A DNA stretch of 64,000 nucleotides from Gymnogyps californianus (lineage: Eukaryota > Chordata > Aves > Accipitriformes > Cathartidae). Positions 23,901 through 37,718 of the stretch are shown piece by piece; within the stretch, counting starts at the first letter, position 1, and every line of letters begins with the position of its first letter. The DNA is taken from positions 67,872,707 through 67,936,706 of the forward strand of contig NC_059473.1 in the NCBI RefSeq assembly GCF_018139145.2. The letters are read 5' to 3'. A program made the translations under genes and the position numbers. Below the pieces are notes generated by a model. It saw only the letters and a list, made by a program, of their open reading frames with translations, made no database searches and was not told the origin of the DNA.

Positions 23901-26900
23901 AAGTTATTACATGTGGCAAGAGGGTATGAAAGTTGCACATGTGTACACAGTCTGTTCACATAAGCTTTGATTCTTGAGGAAACCAGGTTAAAAATAACTC
24001 CTTGTGACACAGGTGGCGGGTAGAACATACCTAAAGCACCATTTCCATTACAAGTGTAGCCCAGAAAATGTATGAACTGTGAATCATTTTAATTCCTTGG
24101 ATACTTTTAGCCAATATTGCCTTCCTCTGTCAACCTGAATTCCCTTCCCATTCAGATCCTCTTAGTAATCAGTGATCAGCATCAATTTAAAAAAAAAAAA
24201 ACAAAAAACCAACAAACACAACAGTTAACTGTTCTGTACCTCATTATTTCTTGAATCTAGGTAGTAGCATTACTCAGTCACTAATAATCTGGTTTCCCAC
24301 ACATAGTAACTGAAGAAAGAGGAAAAAAAATCTTGTTTTCTGAAGTACAGAGAAGGCTACAGAGGCTGAGGTAATAGGTCAGATATTCATTAGGAACGCA
24401 AAGATAGAATTATGCTAGGAAATGTGCATTGTTTGACAAAAAAGTGTTAGATACAATTTCCTAAAGAAAGTTCTCAAACTTCCTAAAACTGATTTGGTAA
24501 GGCAGAGTTCAGCCAATCCATAACATGCTCATATCACAATGAATACGTGATAACTGAACCTGCCTAACCAAAGTATTGCTAGAGGAGTGAATAAAAGATG
24601 CGTGATTTCCATGGCATGCACTTCAGAGTAACACACGATGTGATGACTGATCAGTCACATCTTGGAGTTGAGTTTGACTGTGTAAAACTTTGAATGGGTT
24701 ACCACTTGCACACAATGTTGGCATTTCATTTTACAGTCTAAAATGTTATCAACTGCTAAGGGAATGAAACCAGATTAACATGGTCAGAGAAGAGTGATGC
24801 TTCAAGTTATTTAGCATGTAAATAGACATTAAGAGGACAGAAGGGACAGCAGAGCTGTTATTAAGCAGAGAGTATGTGAAGTTGACATTTCTGACAGTTT
24901 TTAGGCTGCCAAGTTTGAGGCTAACACTGATTTACGTGTATTCTTTTGTTTTGTTTAGGGGACTAGAGAAAAATATTGAAAATTTAATTAGAAGAAATCT
25001 ACTGTGGCAGTAAATAAAGAAGTGGTGGGCCTGGGAGCTCTATCCCAAAATGGTTAGAAGGAATAAATGAAGTCCAAGGTTCCTCACTCTGCGTTTAAAA
25101 CATGAACTCCTTCACCTCCAAAATTATTTTCCCTTGTGGTTTTAATTTGTATTATTAGTTCAGGCAGTATAGAACTTGTCTATCTCTATGCACGTTTGGT
25201 TCATACAGATGGATGAAAATGCCATTTGAGATGATGCGCATCTGGAAGTAATTGTGAAATAGCAGAAAATGACTTTTTAATCTGATTTGAGGAATAAAAA
25301 GGTCTGGGTGGTAACATTTCAACTGCAAGTGTGCATTTAGTCCACCATCATTATTGCTCTGAATTCATTCCCACAGCAGTTGGGGATTGATCCAAAGGCC
25401 TTTGATGACAATGGGAGTCCTTCCACTGACATTAATGTGCTTTGGATTAGGTCTTTAGAAGTCATAAATCTGTCTAGACGATAATTATTTCCTTGAAATT
25501 GTTCCTGATGATGTTTCTGCTCTTAGGGAAATTTGTGAAAGTCGAATCACCTCCTGTAGCAGGATGCTCAGCTATGTCTGTTACTGATTAATGCACAAAT
25601 GAAGGAAGATGTCAGATGCTAAATGTATATGAAACGAAGCTTCTCTCACTGTTGTTTTTATGTTTGGATCAATGCTCCTACAATGACTTTTAGCTGTACC
25701 ATCGTAATAGGCACTGGAGACCTAAGTGGCAATATAAATTTAGAGAAGGATGGAGATGTTGCCTAAGACACATCTTTCTTTTCAGTCATTCATAGGAAAA
25801 GCTGTTAATATGTTTAAACTTCAGTGGTCTTTTGCATAATGTCTTTTATCTCACAAAGAGGAGATTTTAACTGACTTGCTGAGCTTTCCAAAGATGGAAA
25901 CAGAATATTAGCATGGCATATTTTCCTCTTTTGTATGCAAAATTGCAGTGGCTCACCAAGCAACCACATCCGCCAGTTCTGATGTCTTTGGTTGTAAATT
26001 AAAAATTGAATGGTCCTTTGATGGAATACTTGATGATGCTTATAAAAAAAGCAGTTAACTGAGGGACACCTCCAGATTTCCAGACACAAAACCTATAAAG
26101 TGGGTATTTTCATATATGTGCGGAGAGTAACAAAATCATGGAATTCAATTACCAAAATTTGATTTGAGTAAAAATGAATTTAATGTAACAAGAGGATTTA
26201 TTAGGTGAAACTACCTGATTGATACACATGGGACAACAATTTTCAGAGAATGTTTTTCCTGTTCTTTATTATAAGGCCCCAAAGAGAAGTACTCTTTTCT
26301 GCTTGTTGCTTGACATCTGTAAGAAATAAGGGTCCCTTCTGAGGGTAACAGCAAAAAAATCTAAATTACCTAATTTTTTTTATGCTTATGCCATTGCCTG
26401 AGCTGAACCATTTATTTTAACTGTATTTGAGAATAATTATGATCAGAAGTATTTTCTAGTTTCTGGCCCCTTTCCCAAGTCTTCAGGCATATGGGTTTAT
26501 TACTATGTTTTGAAAGAGTAGTTGACTGTTTTGGGTCAGAAAAGTTTCATGGATGAGTAAATCTAGTAAATACAATTAATAAGTCTAATCGCTTTACTAG
26601 AGAACTTTATTTTTAAATACATTGCTTAGTGAATAAATGTATTACATGCAAACATTCTTTTATTAAATTTAGTTTGGTTTTGAAAACTAGCTTTTTTTAA
26701 ATCGGTAAGTTTATAAGAGGAAACACTAGCGATACATTTCAGTGTTTTTAAAAAATCAACCATCAGAATGAAGAAATTTTGAGTCCAAAGATATAATAAA
26801 TATTAGCTTTCCTTGATTTTGAAATGTTTCGGTATTTCTTTTGGCCTAGATACTTAACAATTTACTTTGTGCAGATGCTATAAGCAGATTGAAATCTTGG

Positions 26901-27899
26901 GAACCTTAAAGGTTTCCTAAAGAATAAGAATTTTAAAAGTAAGAATTCAGGTAGAGGATTCTAGTTTATATTTAAATATTAGAGAATGGATGTTGATACC
27001 TTAGCTGCTCTAGGTGAAGGATCAGCATCTTAGCATATATGCTCTTTTAGTAGGTACCTGGTTTCTTAGGTCTCTTTGGCTATTATGAATATTATTTCAT
27101 GAATCAGATTGTGGGCATTGAATGTTTTGCATTCATTGGTAAAGAATATGGAGACATAAAGGTAGAAATATACTGTTTTTACAAAGCCCATTAGACTTTT
27201 AACTGCAATAGAAAATCCTTGATTCCTCTTATAATAGATACACAATTAAAATAACCATTTAAAATGACCATTTGCTAACAATGCAGCGGGTTTTTATTTT
27301 AGCTCCCCTTTTTTCTGTTCTTTCATCATCTCTTACTTGCCTTTTCTTCTATCTTTACCTTCCTTGTGTCATTGTAAAATTACAAGTGTTCAGAGAAGGT
27401 AAACTCTATCATCACCTGATAGGACTGGGCTCATTAGCCCCTTTTCACACAGACAGCCTGTATCCACTTTCATTTTATATTGTGAATAACTGTACCGTTG
27501 GATAAAATGGCCCCTTGCAATGCCTGGAGTTGAAGGGTGTGTGAGGTGGAACAGGCAGAGATTGCTGCCTCTAACAGTCTGTCGCAGGCATCTCACATGC
27601 ACGTTTGGCCCAGGAGCGACACGAGTTTGGCTTATCTGTGCAGCAGTGGAGCTTTAGAGCAGCCCCATTAAGGGATAGTGCTGTTTCACCTTTTCAAAGA
27701 AAGGAGGAGAAAGGGGTCTCTAGGAATTATCAATTCTTTTTACATCCAGTCAGTAGTCTTCAGCCAAAATGATGCTTTCTCCACATTAGTGGGCCAGTCA
27801 ACACTGACAGTCCAGAGTAGGTTTTGCCACACACATCGTTGACTTGTAAGTTGAATTCTGTACCCAATAAAGCAACCAATTGCTGATGCTAGAAATATC

Positions 27900-30640
27900 C
27901 CTACATACAGGTATCTTACCACCGTTGTTAGTGCCAGGACAGAAACTACAGTTCAAACTGATGAGGTCAAAATCAGTCATGCTTGAAACCGGTTCCGTGA
28001 AATGGTGCATTAGATTGGGAGATTTTAATATACACACATCTATTGGATTTGGGAGTTTGTAGGAAAGTCCTACATTGTTTTGGAAGTGGTAATGAAAACT
28101 TGAATGGCACTACAGTAGTGATGGTGTGTTCTGAGCCCTCGCTGGTCATCGCTGTCCCGTAGTTCTGATGTGCTGTCGTTACAGAAGACATCATGGATGC
28201 ATTCAATGTTGAAATAGTAGCAGCTTCCTTCCTACGCTACAACTTAGCACTGGTGAAGTAAAAATCATTTATGTGGCAGATTTATATGATCGTTAATAAT
28301 GAGGAGTTGATGTCAGTAGGTCACACATAAGCCAACACAGATAGAAAATCAAATTCTTAGAGAGTATGTATGGCTGGTGGTCACAGAGCTGGTGGAAAAA
28401 GTGCCTGTCAGCAGCACATTGCTACCCCTGTTACAAATGACTGATCTCACTCAGATTTGCCAAAATAAACTAACTTAACATAGTCAAAATAATTTTAAAT
28501 GTTTCCTAGGTTAGAACAATTGCACGAGCAGTTCTGAAAGCAGGGTAGAAATGACAGTATGTGCTGGAGTAGTGGTGAAAGGCAAGGGGGAGGTAGTCTT
28601 CACCATCTTCGGCTGCAACCAAAAGGTCTTGAGGTCATGTTTAAAACTGCCTGAAGAAATTGAACCTCAAGGTCAAAGCTGCTTCAGTCCAACTATGAAA
28701 AACAAACATAAAATGTTACATCGATATGCGACACCTTAGCACAGAGGTGATAACCTTTGCAATTATCCATCCTTGTATTAACAGCTACCTAACACAGATA
28801 TTTTGAATAGAAAAGAAAGTATTTTTGAGCAATAAAGCTGCTCACTGTGCACCTGGGCAGGAAGGACAAGCAGGGCTTAATTTCAGAAAAGGATGATGCC
28901 CAAAGAATGCAGAACTTCAGCAACATCTAAATCAGAAATGTGCTTATTGATTTTTATGAAAGCTGTTTATGGCCCTAAAATCAGCATCACTGTGTTTCTC
29001 TGTATCTGATCAAACACTTTTAACTAAATGAAAAGAAGTTCCACTTCGTTGTCATGAACGTTACAAGGGTTTATTAAACTGTTTGCTTGTCATCTGTGAC
29101 AGAGTGCTAAGTGAAGTTCTACAGCTAGTCATCTAGAAACAAGGAGCAGCGTTGCCAAGCGTAGTAGCGCTTCCTAAACACTGTCAAATGTGTTGCGGAG
29201 CAAGTCAGTATGGTTGATTGGCACTGCTGCCAAATTACTTGAATACAGAGATTGATGCTTTGTCAGCTGTGTAAGGAGACGATGGCTCTGAAGTTCAGGA
29301 GCACAAACTGCTTTCTGCTCTGATGGGAAGTTGTGTGCTAACCACACTATTTCTGGAAAGATCCTGACCAGAAGGGTATGCAGATGAACCTCGCAGGAGG
29401 GACGATCTTTCTAGAAATTGTGTGGTTATTGCACATCTGTCTGTCAGAGCAGGAGGCAGTTACAGGCACTATTAAAGCACTTTTTGTAGCCAGGTAAATT
29501 CAAAGCATAGGGAACAGAATTATGACCCTGTGTGTGGTTTTCAATGCTGTTGACTTTGGAAGTGTGTGGAGGCTTTTGTGCGAATTCAGCAGTCTGGAAA
29601 GGACTGTGAATATTCTCTGTGCTTCACAGTGACGTGGTGATGGAGGTTCTTGATCAGGATGGACTTCCAGAACCCTTTACTGTCAAAGAGGTCATGAAAC
29701 AGATTGCATCCTTTGCCACTTCTGATTAACATTTACTTTGTTGAGTCAACAGGAAAGGTAACCACATTCAATACCATATAGATGCCAGAATATTTAACCT
29801 GAACATTAAATCAGAGGTCCCATATCTGCTGACTTGTGTTACTTGCTCTTTGCTGATGACCGAGTATTGGTTATTCACACATATGTAAGCAGACTACATA
29901 TTATTGACTGTTTCAGCCCCTCTGCCAAGTGGTTTGGCCAGGCCATTAGCATAGAGGAAAAAGAGGTCCTGCTCTAACCTTGCTGTGGTGGAAAATATCC
30001 TGAGGCAGTAGTCTGTGCTGACAATACATTACTGAAATTTGTGAGAACAGCAGTGCTACTTCAGCAGCATACTTTTTTCAAAACACCACAGTTAATAGCA
30101 AAGTCATGCAGGGAATAGCAAAAGCCAATATAGTATTTAGGACGTTAAAGCAGCATGTCTGAAATAAGAGACATCTGGCTTCAAATAAAAGTAAACATCT
30201 ATTATGCATTAGTTGTTGCCACTCTTTGTATGGCTACAAAACTTGGACCGTTTATGGTCTCCACATCGAGCATCCAAACCATTTCCAATGCACTGCTTTC
30301 ATGCCCTTGCTGCCATAAAACTGTGGGATGTTACCTTGAGTGCCGCACTCCTAAATTGCTGTCACATTGTCAGCACTGAAGCAAGAGTACAGGATGTCCA
30401 GTTATGCCAGACCTAGTTCTCATGTTGGACAACAGACTGCCCAAAGCTGGTTTCTATGGGCAGTTGAAATGCAGCGAAAAGCTTAGAGGTAGCATAATGA
30501 TGTGGTTAATGGGCAAGTTTAAGGCAAATCCTCAGTTATGTGTCATCAGTTTCACAGTGTGGGAAATTACATCTGAAGATTTTCTGCTCTGGCAAAGAAT
30601 AGGTACTTACGCCATCATAACATGCAAATAAAATCAGAAT
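27900..30640 (+). mobile_element. Decayed non-CR1 LINE with endonuclease and reverse-transcriptase remnants
   Basis: Translated in shifting frames, this stretch keeps the landmarks of one non-LTR retrotransposon ORF2 in order. These are LGDFN (28015-28029), GNENLNG (28088-28108) and KTSWMH (28185-28202) of the AP-type endonuclease, KAVYGP (28959-28976) of the inter-domain linker, and FGSVWRLLCEF (about 29550-29582) and HSDVVMEVLDQDG (from 29625) in the RT palm. The catalytic FADD box (29849-29860), SAKWFGQAIS and the C-terminal RLPKAGFYGQL (30434-30466) follow, with a VWEITSED-like end near 30570. Spacing fits an intact element. Stops and frameshifts abound, so it is a dead, old copy. It is not CR1, since avian CR1 lacks the LPK..YGEL-type C-terminus. 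The 5' limit and family are uncertain, and the RTE or another clade is possible. Confidence 0.75.
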
Positions 30641-30863
30641 GGCACTGTATGATATAAGTGAATATGGTAGCGAAACAGATTATATCTACACTTCACAGTA
30701 TCATGAAAATGGGTGTCTTTCTGGGACAATAAAACCAGGTCCTTATGTACTGATGGAAAACAGGCATCATAATCACTCTCTCTCTATCCCTGGTGCTGTT
30801 GTATTTCTGACTTTGCCATTTCAAAGGGCTACTTATGGAAGATGTAAATCATATTTTTTGTAA

Positions 30864-31037
30864 ACACTGGAACAGGTTGCCCAGAGAACTTGTAGATGCC
30901 CCATCCCTGGAAACATTCAAGGTCAGGTTGCACGGGGCTCTGAGCAACCTGATCTAGTTAAAGATGTCCCCGCTTATTGCAGGGGGGTGACCTTTAAAGG
31001 TCCCTTCCAACCCAAACTATTCTATGATTCTATGATA
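30864..31037 (+). mobile_element. CR1 LINE 3' end (5'-truncated)
   Basis: This has the characteristic CR1 3' UTR: ACTGGAACAGGTTGCCCAGA, then CCATCCCTGGAAACATTCAA, AGGTCAGGTTG, GGTCCCTTCCAACCCAAACT and the terminal ATTCTATG octamer repeated. Such short 5'-truncated CR1 copies are typical of bird genomes. It lies about 220 bp after the end of the decayed LINE and on the same strand as PTPRK. Confidence 0.93.
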
Positions 31038-31202
31038 TGAAGACAAATTTTTAAAACTTTTTCTGATTGTACATCTTATTGTTGGAACTGTTAGATAATG
31101 ACAGGAAAACCAAATTGTTGACTATTTGCTGGAACTGTTGAAGGAGTTTTTGCTATTATATCCATGTTTTTAACAACAGTAAAAGGATGACTGTTTTCCA
31201 TA

Positions 31203-31220
31203 TGAGAGAGAGAGAGAGAG
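31203..31220. repeat. (GA)n microsatellite
   Basis: An uninterrupted run of about nine GA units in the large intron. Confidence 0.8.
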
Positions 31221-32671
31221 GGTAGGATTCTACAGTTACTGTAGTTGGCACTCAGATTGCCTCAATGTATGGAAGGCAGTTGATTTGCACAAGTACAGGC
31301 ATTTTTTAATGTGAACCTTAATTTTTATGTACACTAACACCATCCAGATTATCTGAATTGTCTGCTTGTTTTGTTGACCCATTACAATAGAAAATACGTA
31401 ATCAAGCAAATCTCAAATTAATCCTTGATCTGTTTCTAATTTCTCAGATTTTGCTGAATTGAGACTATCATTCCTGTTTTGAAATGACGGTGCTGCATTC
31501 CGTAGAATTTCGTAACAAATTTTATAAGGACTAGTAATTGAACATGCTGTCATTATTTTCTGTAGATGTAAACAGATTTTCTCGTGGTTCTTTAGTGTTT
31601 CTCACTTCTGGTAGTTCATAAAGATTTAATCCTGAAGGGCTTAGTACCTGATATTATTCCAAAATTTAGAAAGGTTGTCAGCTAGTTCCCATTCTGCTTG
31701 AAATCAGTGAGCCATAATGTATATACAGGGATTTACATCCATGTGTTCATCTTTCATAGTACTTCCTTTTGTACACCTAATGGAAAGGGTTACCATTCCT
31801 TGCCCTAGTGTAAACATTTTTAAGATACTGGACTGTGAAACCTGGGCACTGGGTGCTTCATCTGCTCAGTGAAACATCTGGAAGAAGCCTCTGTCCTCTA
31901 TATCTCAAATGTGATCAAAGCTGACAATTGCTGTATGTAATAATACATTTCATTTTCTACTTACACATTTACAGAAAATTCTGCTATAGATACCAGATAG
32001 GAAGGTTGATTTTTCGGAATACTCTGTCTAATGAGGAATATATGTCGCAAGTCCCCATGAATAGTGGTCAGATATTAACCGTCAGGGTTAGATTGGATTT
32101 TTGATCAGTAACTTGGACTGTGGAGCGTGCCATTGCCGTTACCAGCCACTTACGTGTTTCAGCCTAGATCATGCCGCACACTTAAGATGGGAAAGGCTGG
32201 TGGCTATTTGCAGCAGTGACTACCTATTTGTAAATCTACCAAGTTCTTATTTTGCTTTTGAACAGAATTTAGAAACCCTCATTCTACATAAGTAGCTGGC
32301 AGTTTAGGGACTGGAGATGGCAAACTGAATCTCATTATATGCTTGTCCAAATATGAAAGCTGATAATCTGCTTGCCTTTGTATAAAAAGATATTGCTTAC
32401 TCGGCATAAGCTCTGAAGAATGATGTTACTTGGCCAAATCAAATAGCTTTACTAATAGAGATTGAATTCAAACTGAACTGAAGAGTTTTCTCAGACTCAG
32501 AAAGTGAAATCAATTTGTGCATGCAGAGAATCAAGCAAGAGAAATCATAACTTCCTGGATGTCCCTTTTTGAGTAGTGGTGAAATTGAGACAGTGGAATT
32601 TTATACCCATGGAACAGAAGCAGCTGAAACTGTTTTTCCAAATCGTTTTGGGAAGTACAAACCTTTTATAC

Positions 32672-32689
32672 TTTTTTTTTTTTTTTTTT
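32672..32689. repeat. Poly-T run
   Basis: An uninterrupted run of 18 T in the large intron, with no recognised element beside it. Confidence 0.8.
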
Positions 32690-35600
32690 GAGTAACCCAT
32701 TCAAGGAACTGTTTTGGATGAATGCAAACAATTACTTAGGTAAAATAATTTGGTTTGCTGGAGGAGGAGGTCTGTAGTGGTTGGATAGATCATAATGTAA
32801 TGTGATAGATCATAGGCACACAGCGCTGCAGCGTTTGGAGGACAGTGGGTTGACTTGCAGAAGCTCAGCTGCAAGAAGGCCTGTTCATTTGTTCATGGCA
32901 GGTCTCCTGAGTCATCTTGTGTTTGTGATTAGAAAAGCTCAGCAGAACCCTTGTTCTTCAGAGATAGCATAGCTGTGTTTCGAGTATAGTCTGAGGATGT
33001 GGGACTTCTAGATTTAATAGTTGACTGCTGACCCAGCTGTTGGACCTGAACCTGATAGACTTTTGTATGAACTAGTGCCTATAGCTTGGAGGAGAAGAGG
33101 AACAGCCACCTGGGGTACCGTTGCTGCCTGAGCCTACATCAAATGTGTACTGCCTCGTCTGCCACCAGCCAGCCCGTCAAGGTGATAAGGTGTTTGGGCA
33201 GATTTGTAGCACATTGTGCATAGCTGGGCCCACACAATAAACCTGTCAGGGACCTGACCGTGGGGTGTAGCCCCTGTCACTGCTGGGGTGGGGTCATGCT
33301 GCCAGAACAATGGAGCCCTGATTGCTATAATTACTCATTCTGAGATTTGGGAAAATTAGAATGTGTCTGTATGCTGAACAAGACACTTGACTAGTTTTTC
33401 AAAACTATAAAACCAAGTGACAGCTGCTGTTTATCAAGTGGTAAAATTTCTTAAAATATTACTCCTTCCACATTTGAGCTGCTTGCTCAACCTCTCTTCA
33501 AAGCAGAACACATCAGCTCTACGGCATACTCCATTCAGCCATGTATGGAGGCTCCTTGAGCCCTACCCAATACAGAAGTATTTCATCAAGCCAAATTTTG
33601 TCATTGCCATCGCTGGCCACAACATGATAAGAAATGCAAGATTTGCAACAAATTCTTAACATTTGTTAGGCTAAAGGGGAAATAAAATCATGCAGGGTAA
33701 GCTGACTGTAAGTCTTCTTTTTATCTCCCTTCTCAAGATGTAGCTGTTCCCTGTTTGAACATGGTTAAGGTAGTTAGAACCAATTTATACTGCTGTATAA
33801 ATGTTTGAGATAGAAACATAAATGAAACATCCCTAAACCGGAAGCTAAGTACAGATATAAGGTACATTTCTTTTGCCAGCTTTGAAACTGGCTACTGTGT
33901 TTTAAATTCATTTTTGTTGAGAACAGATACTCAGCCATTTTCCTATCCTGCTGGTGTTTGTGTAACATTAATTTTGAGAACTATGTGGTCTTTGTCTTGT
34001 GATTTAATGTCTAAGTAGATTTTTTACAACGAAGTGAAAAAAGATATCATCATAAGGAACGCTAAAAAAATCCTTACTTTATCTGTAAGCATGATGGCTA
34101 GCTTATGATATTTACAGTCCCACAATGTACTTCTAACTTGGTTAAACACTTTGAGGACTTGTTTCTGGTTTGGGATAGGGCATATGAAATGAATGCGTGC
34201 TTTCATATTTGTGCTGAGGCCTTTCCACTGTCTTCCATTTTATTATTATTACTGTCCAGTTTAATATAAGGTATTTCAACTTTTCTGGTGCGAATTCTTT
34301 ATTAAAGAGAAAGGTCTTGTTTCCATTGTAATACACAGCGTTGCCTTTCCTAGCCATGCCTGTGCTCTCTGCACAGTGTATCAGAGCTGCTTTTCTGCAA
34401 ACAGAATAGCTCGTTTCTGTAACAGCACACTCATATAAAAATTAATATTGTAACTTAATTTTCGGTAAACAAGCAATGGCAAATCAGCAAATGTCAGGAG
34501 ACAAAAGAGAATGTATGTTCTTGTACCTGAACGATTTGCTGCATTTCTTGAGATATGTTATGGATTCAAGCCTGGATGCTGGATCTTGCCCCGTTTCTCT
34601 GTGTAGCTGTAGATTTCTTTCTTGGCACTGGATGTCTCATTAGGATCAGAGCATGAGATTTTGGTTGGAGGATTGCTCTCCTCTGGTTTTTAACTATGGA
34701 GTAAAGGGAAAAAATACAGATACTTTGCCTGTATAGAGTGAGCATCGTTATTGCAGCTGTGTATATGTTGAACAGTAACTTGCAAGATAACAATAACGAA
34801 CTGTTTTTTCTATGCTCTGAGGACTTACTTCCATTTTAAAGTCTGGCTTTTATTTCATGTACTCAATTTCTCCACTCGTATCTAACAATGTGATTATTAG
34901 TAAATTCCCATGAGTAGTATTGAAGAAAGATGCTGTCTTAGGGATATTTTAAGTTTTTCAAGACAAAAAGGACTTGGTATCAGAATTATTATTGATTTCC
35001 AGTCACTGTAAAGTACACACACATCACAATAAAGGTTAAGTGCCTAGAAGAATGTAAAAGAGCAACTTTAAGTAAAAAGAAATTCCAGATTAAAAAGAAA
35101 TCACACTAAAGTAAATGCAGTGAACTACTTTCTTTATGAGTAAGTCTGGAATGTTTTCTTCATAAGGCTACTGTAAACAGGTTGTTTTCTCTTTTTCTTC
35201 TTAACGCAGACATGAACACATCAATATTTAATTTGACCACGAGTAGTGTATGTATTGCATTTAATCCCAAATATATTTCAGACTTTGTGTGTTTTTATAA
35301 TGATGATACGAATTTATAAATCCTTAATGCCCTTAATGCTGCCCATATGTTGTGCTGAAATCCTTAGGAATCTGTAAAAATAAAAATCAAAAAGATTTTC
35401 AGCTCCGAAAGCTGAAAACAGACCTGAGCCCATCTAACAGCTAACGATTTGTCAGCTGGATCCTAATGCTCCTAAACCTTTGGCATAACAAACGTTGCCT
35501 TTGAGAACTTATCCCATTATATCTGGGCATCTTAAATCACTCTACAGAAATAATATAAAATAAAATAAAATGCTCTACTTCTAAATAGAAGGCATGATCC

Positions 35601-37177
35601 TGGCATCTGTGCTTCTGCCCCAAGTGCTGTCCTTCTGTGCCACAATCAGCATGAGCTTTTCTTAGATTTATGCTGGTGGGCATATGGACAACGGGAAATC
35701 ATTTGGAGATGCCAGTTGTCCTCTTTTTTTTTTTTCTTTTATTCTTATCCACTGTCAGTTGCTAAGAATGGTACTAGTTTTACTCCGAAGCAGTATGTGG
35801 TCAGATTGCTTCATGCACATTTTTGAGTTTCAGAAGCAGAGAGCAAGAGAAGCCATCATAAGGACTAGCATGTGTGCATATACAGGTATTTTCCACCAAC
35901 AGAAGATGGTGTTGATTCCTCAGCCTGAATAAAAGTTCTGTCTCAGGTTTTTATACACACTTGCCCAGTACCTGCTGAAGACTAGTCAGATGGAAGCAAT
36001 CGGATGCTGTCATCAATTTATAGGCTTTCCATGCCCATTTGAAAACCACGACTTTTAAAAGCTACAGGTCATTACTAGTTTGGAGGCTACCCTGCCCATG
36101 GGACTAAGAATTTCTGCTAGTCCTCCTGTCTTTTGTTGATAGCCTTTTGTTAGGCGACAATTGCTTTCTTCCTTTCACACCAACTATTCATGTTGCTGGG
36201 TTTTACTTTCCCATCCACTCATAGTCAACTGATGCACCAGCAGAGCATTATAATGAGTTTCTATTTGGTTAGGCAAAAGTTGGATTGTCGTGAGTAATCG
36301 AATTACTCCTCTGGAGACAGGATTTCTAAGTAAAGTGATGAGGTGAAGCGATTACAGCTGTAACCTTTACAAGCATAAAAAGATGTGTTATGCTAATCCT
36401 TTGTGAATGGGTTGAATTGAAAGCGAGGGGAATAAAAAAGAATGCTCTTGGAAGAAGGGGGGAGTATGAAAGGACTACTGTGTCATTTATTCCCTTTTCA
36501 TTCATCCTCTGTTGCTATAGAGAAAAAAAAGTAGTGGTAAACTGGAGTGCTTTACCTTTCAAGTCTGTCATTCAAATCATTTAATCTTAAGCTGCCTGAA
36601 ATACTGTGTAAAAAATCAAGAAAAAAAAACAGAGGAAGGATAGGTATAGCAAAAAGTTAAGAAGTGCCAGTAAGTGTAGTTTGCTTTTTTTTAGGTTGCT
36701 AAACCTGATATGACCTTATCTTACCTTGGTGTAAAAGCAGCAGAGTGAGGAGGGGGAAAAAGACACGGTGGAAAGTACGAGTTATGCCAAACATTACCTT
36801 TATCTGCAAACATTTATAGCTCAAGTGTGAGATCCTTGTTACCCCCAGGCTTGTTTATTTTCTGTTTCAGCTTTTTCAGCTGTTAAATAGGAGTGCTCTG
36901 TCTCAAGTTAATACCTGAAAAGACTTGTAAAGGTTCAGCTAGAAGGAGAGATGGCATGCAAATTGCAGTGTAGTAATTAACTGAATAGAGCAGCTTAAAT
37001 ATGTTTTTTTAATTGGGGAGGAAGAAATAACTTTTTTGGTTTTAGATGACCAACCTGAATATAAATGGCCAATGGTATAAGTTGTTTTTTGTTTTCTTTT
37101 GTTTTGTTTTATAAGATTTCAAACTATTTTCATTGTTGCTCTTTTTTTCCCCTTTCTGTATACTTTTTGGAGGGTGG

Positions 37178-37718
37178 GGAAATTGACCCCGGCCAGCAAC
37201 TAAGCACCCACCCAGCTGCTCACTCACTCTGCTCACCAGCAGAATGGGGAAGAGAATCAGAAGAGTAAAAGTAAGAAAACTTGTGGGCTGAGATAAAGAT
37301 GGTTTAATAAATGAAGGAAAGATTTATTTGTTTTTTAAACAGTGATACAAACGCAGTCACTCACCACCTCCCACAGGCAGTCCAATGCCCGGCCAGTCTC
37401 CTAGCTATGGTTACTTTGGAAAAATGAAACTCCCAGATTTTATTTCTGAGCATGACATCATATGTCATGGAATATCCCTTTGGTCAGTTGGGGTCAGCTG
37501 TCCTGGCTGTGCCCCCTCCCAACCTGTTGCCCACCCCCAACCTACTTGCTGGGAGGCAGCATGAAAAACAGAGAAAGCCTTGATGCTGTGCAAGCACTGC
37601 TCAGCAATAGCTAAAACATCCCTGTGTTATCAACACTGTTTTGGTCACAAATCCAAAACACAGCACCCTACGGGCTGTCGTGAGGAAAGTTTAATCCATC
37701 CCAGCCAGACCCAGTACA
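37178..37718 (-). mobile_element. Solo LTR of the same family, degraded
   Basis: About 540 bp in reverse orientation matching the full LTR along most of its length. It carries GACCCCGGCCAGCAACTAAG near one end, the GAGATAAAGATGGTTTAATAA block, GTCATGGAATATCCCTTTGG, AATCCAAAACACAGCACCCT... toward the other, and ends CCAGTACA. The terminal bases at the left end are eroded, so the boundary is approximate and no target-site duplication can be assigned. Unlike the copies at 5798 and 13698 it retains most of the central region, but the TATA segment is degraded. Confidence 0.85.
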
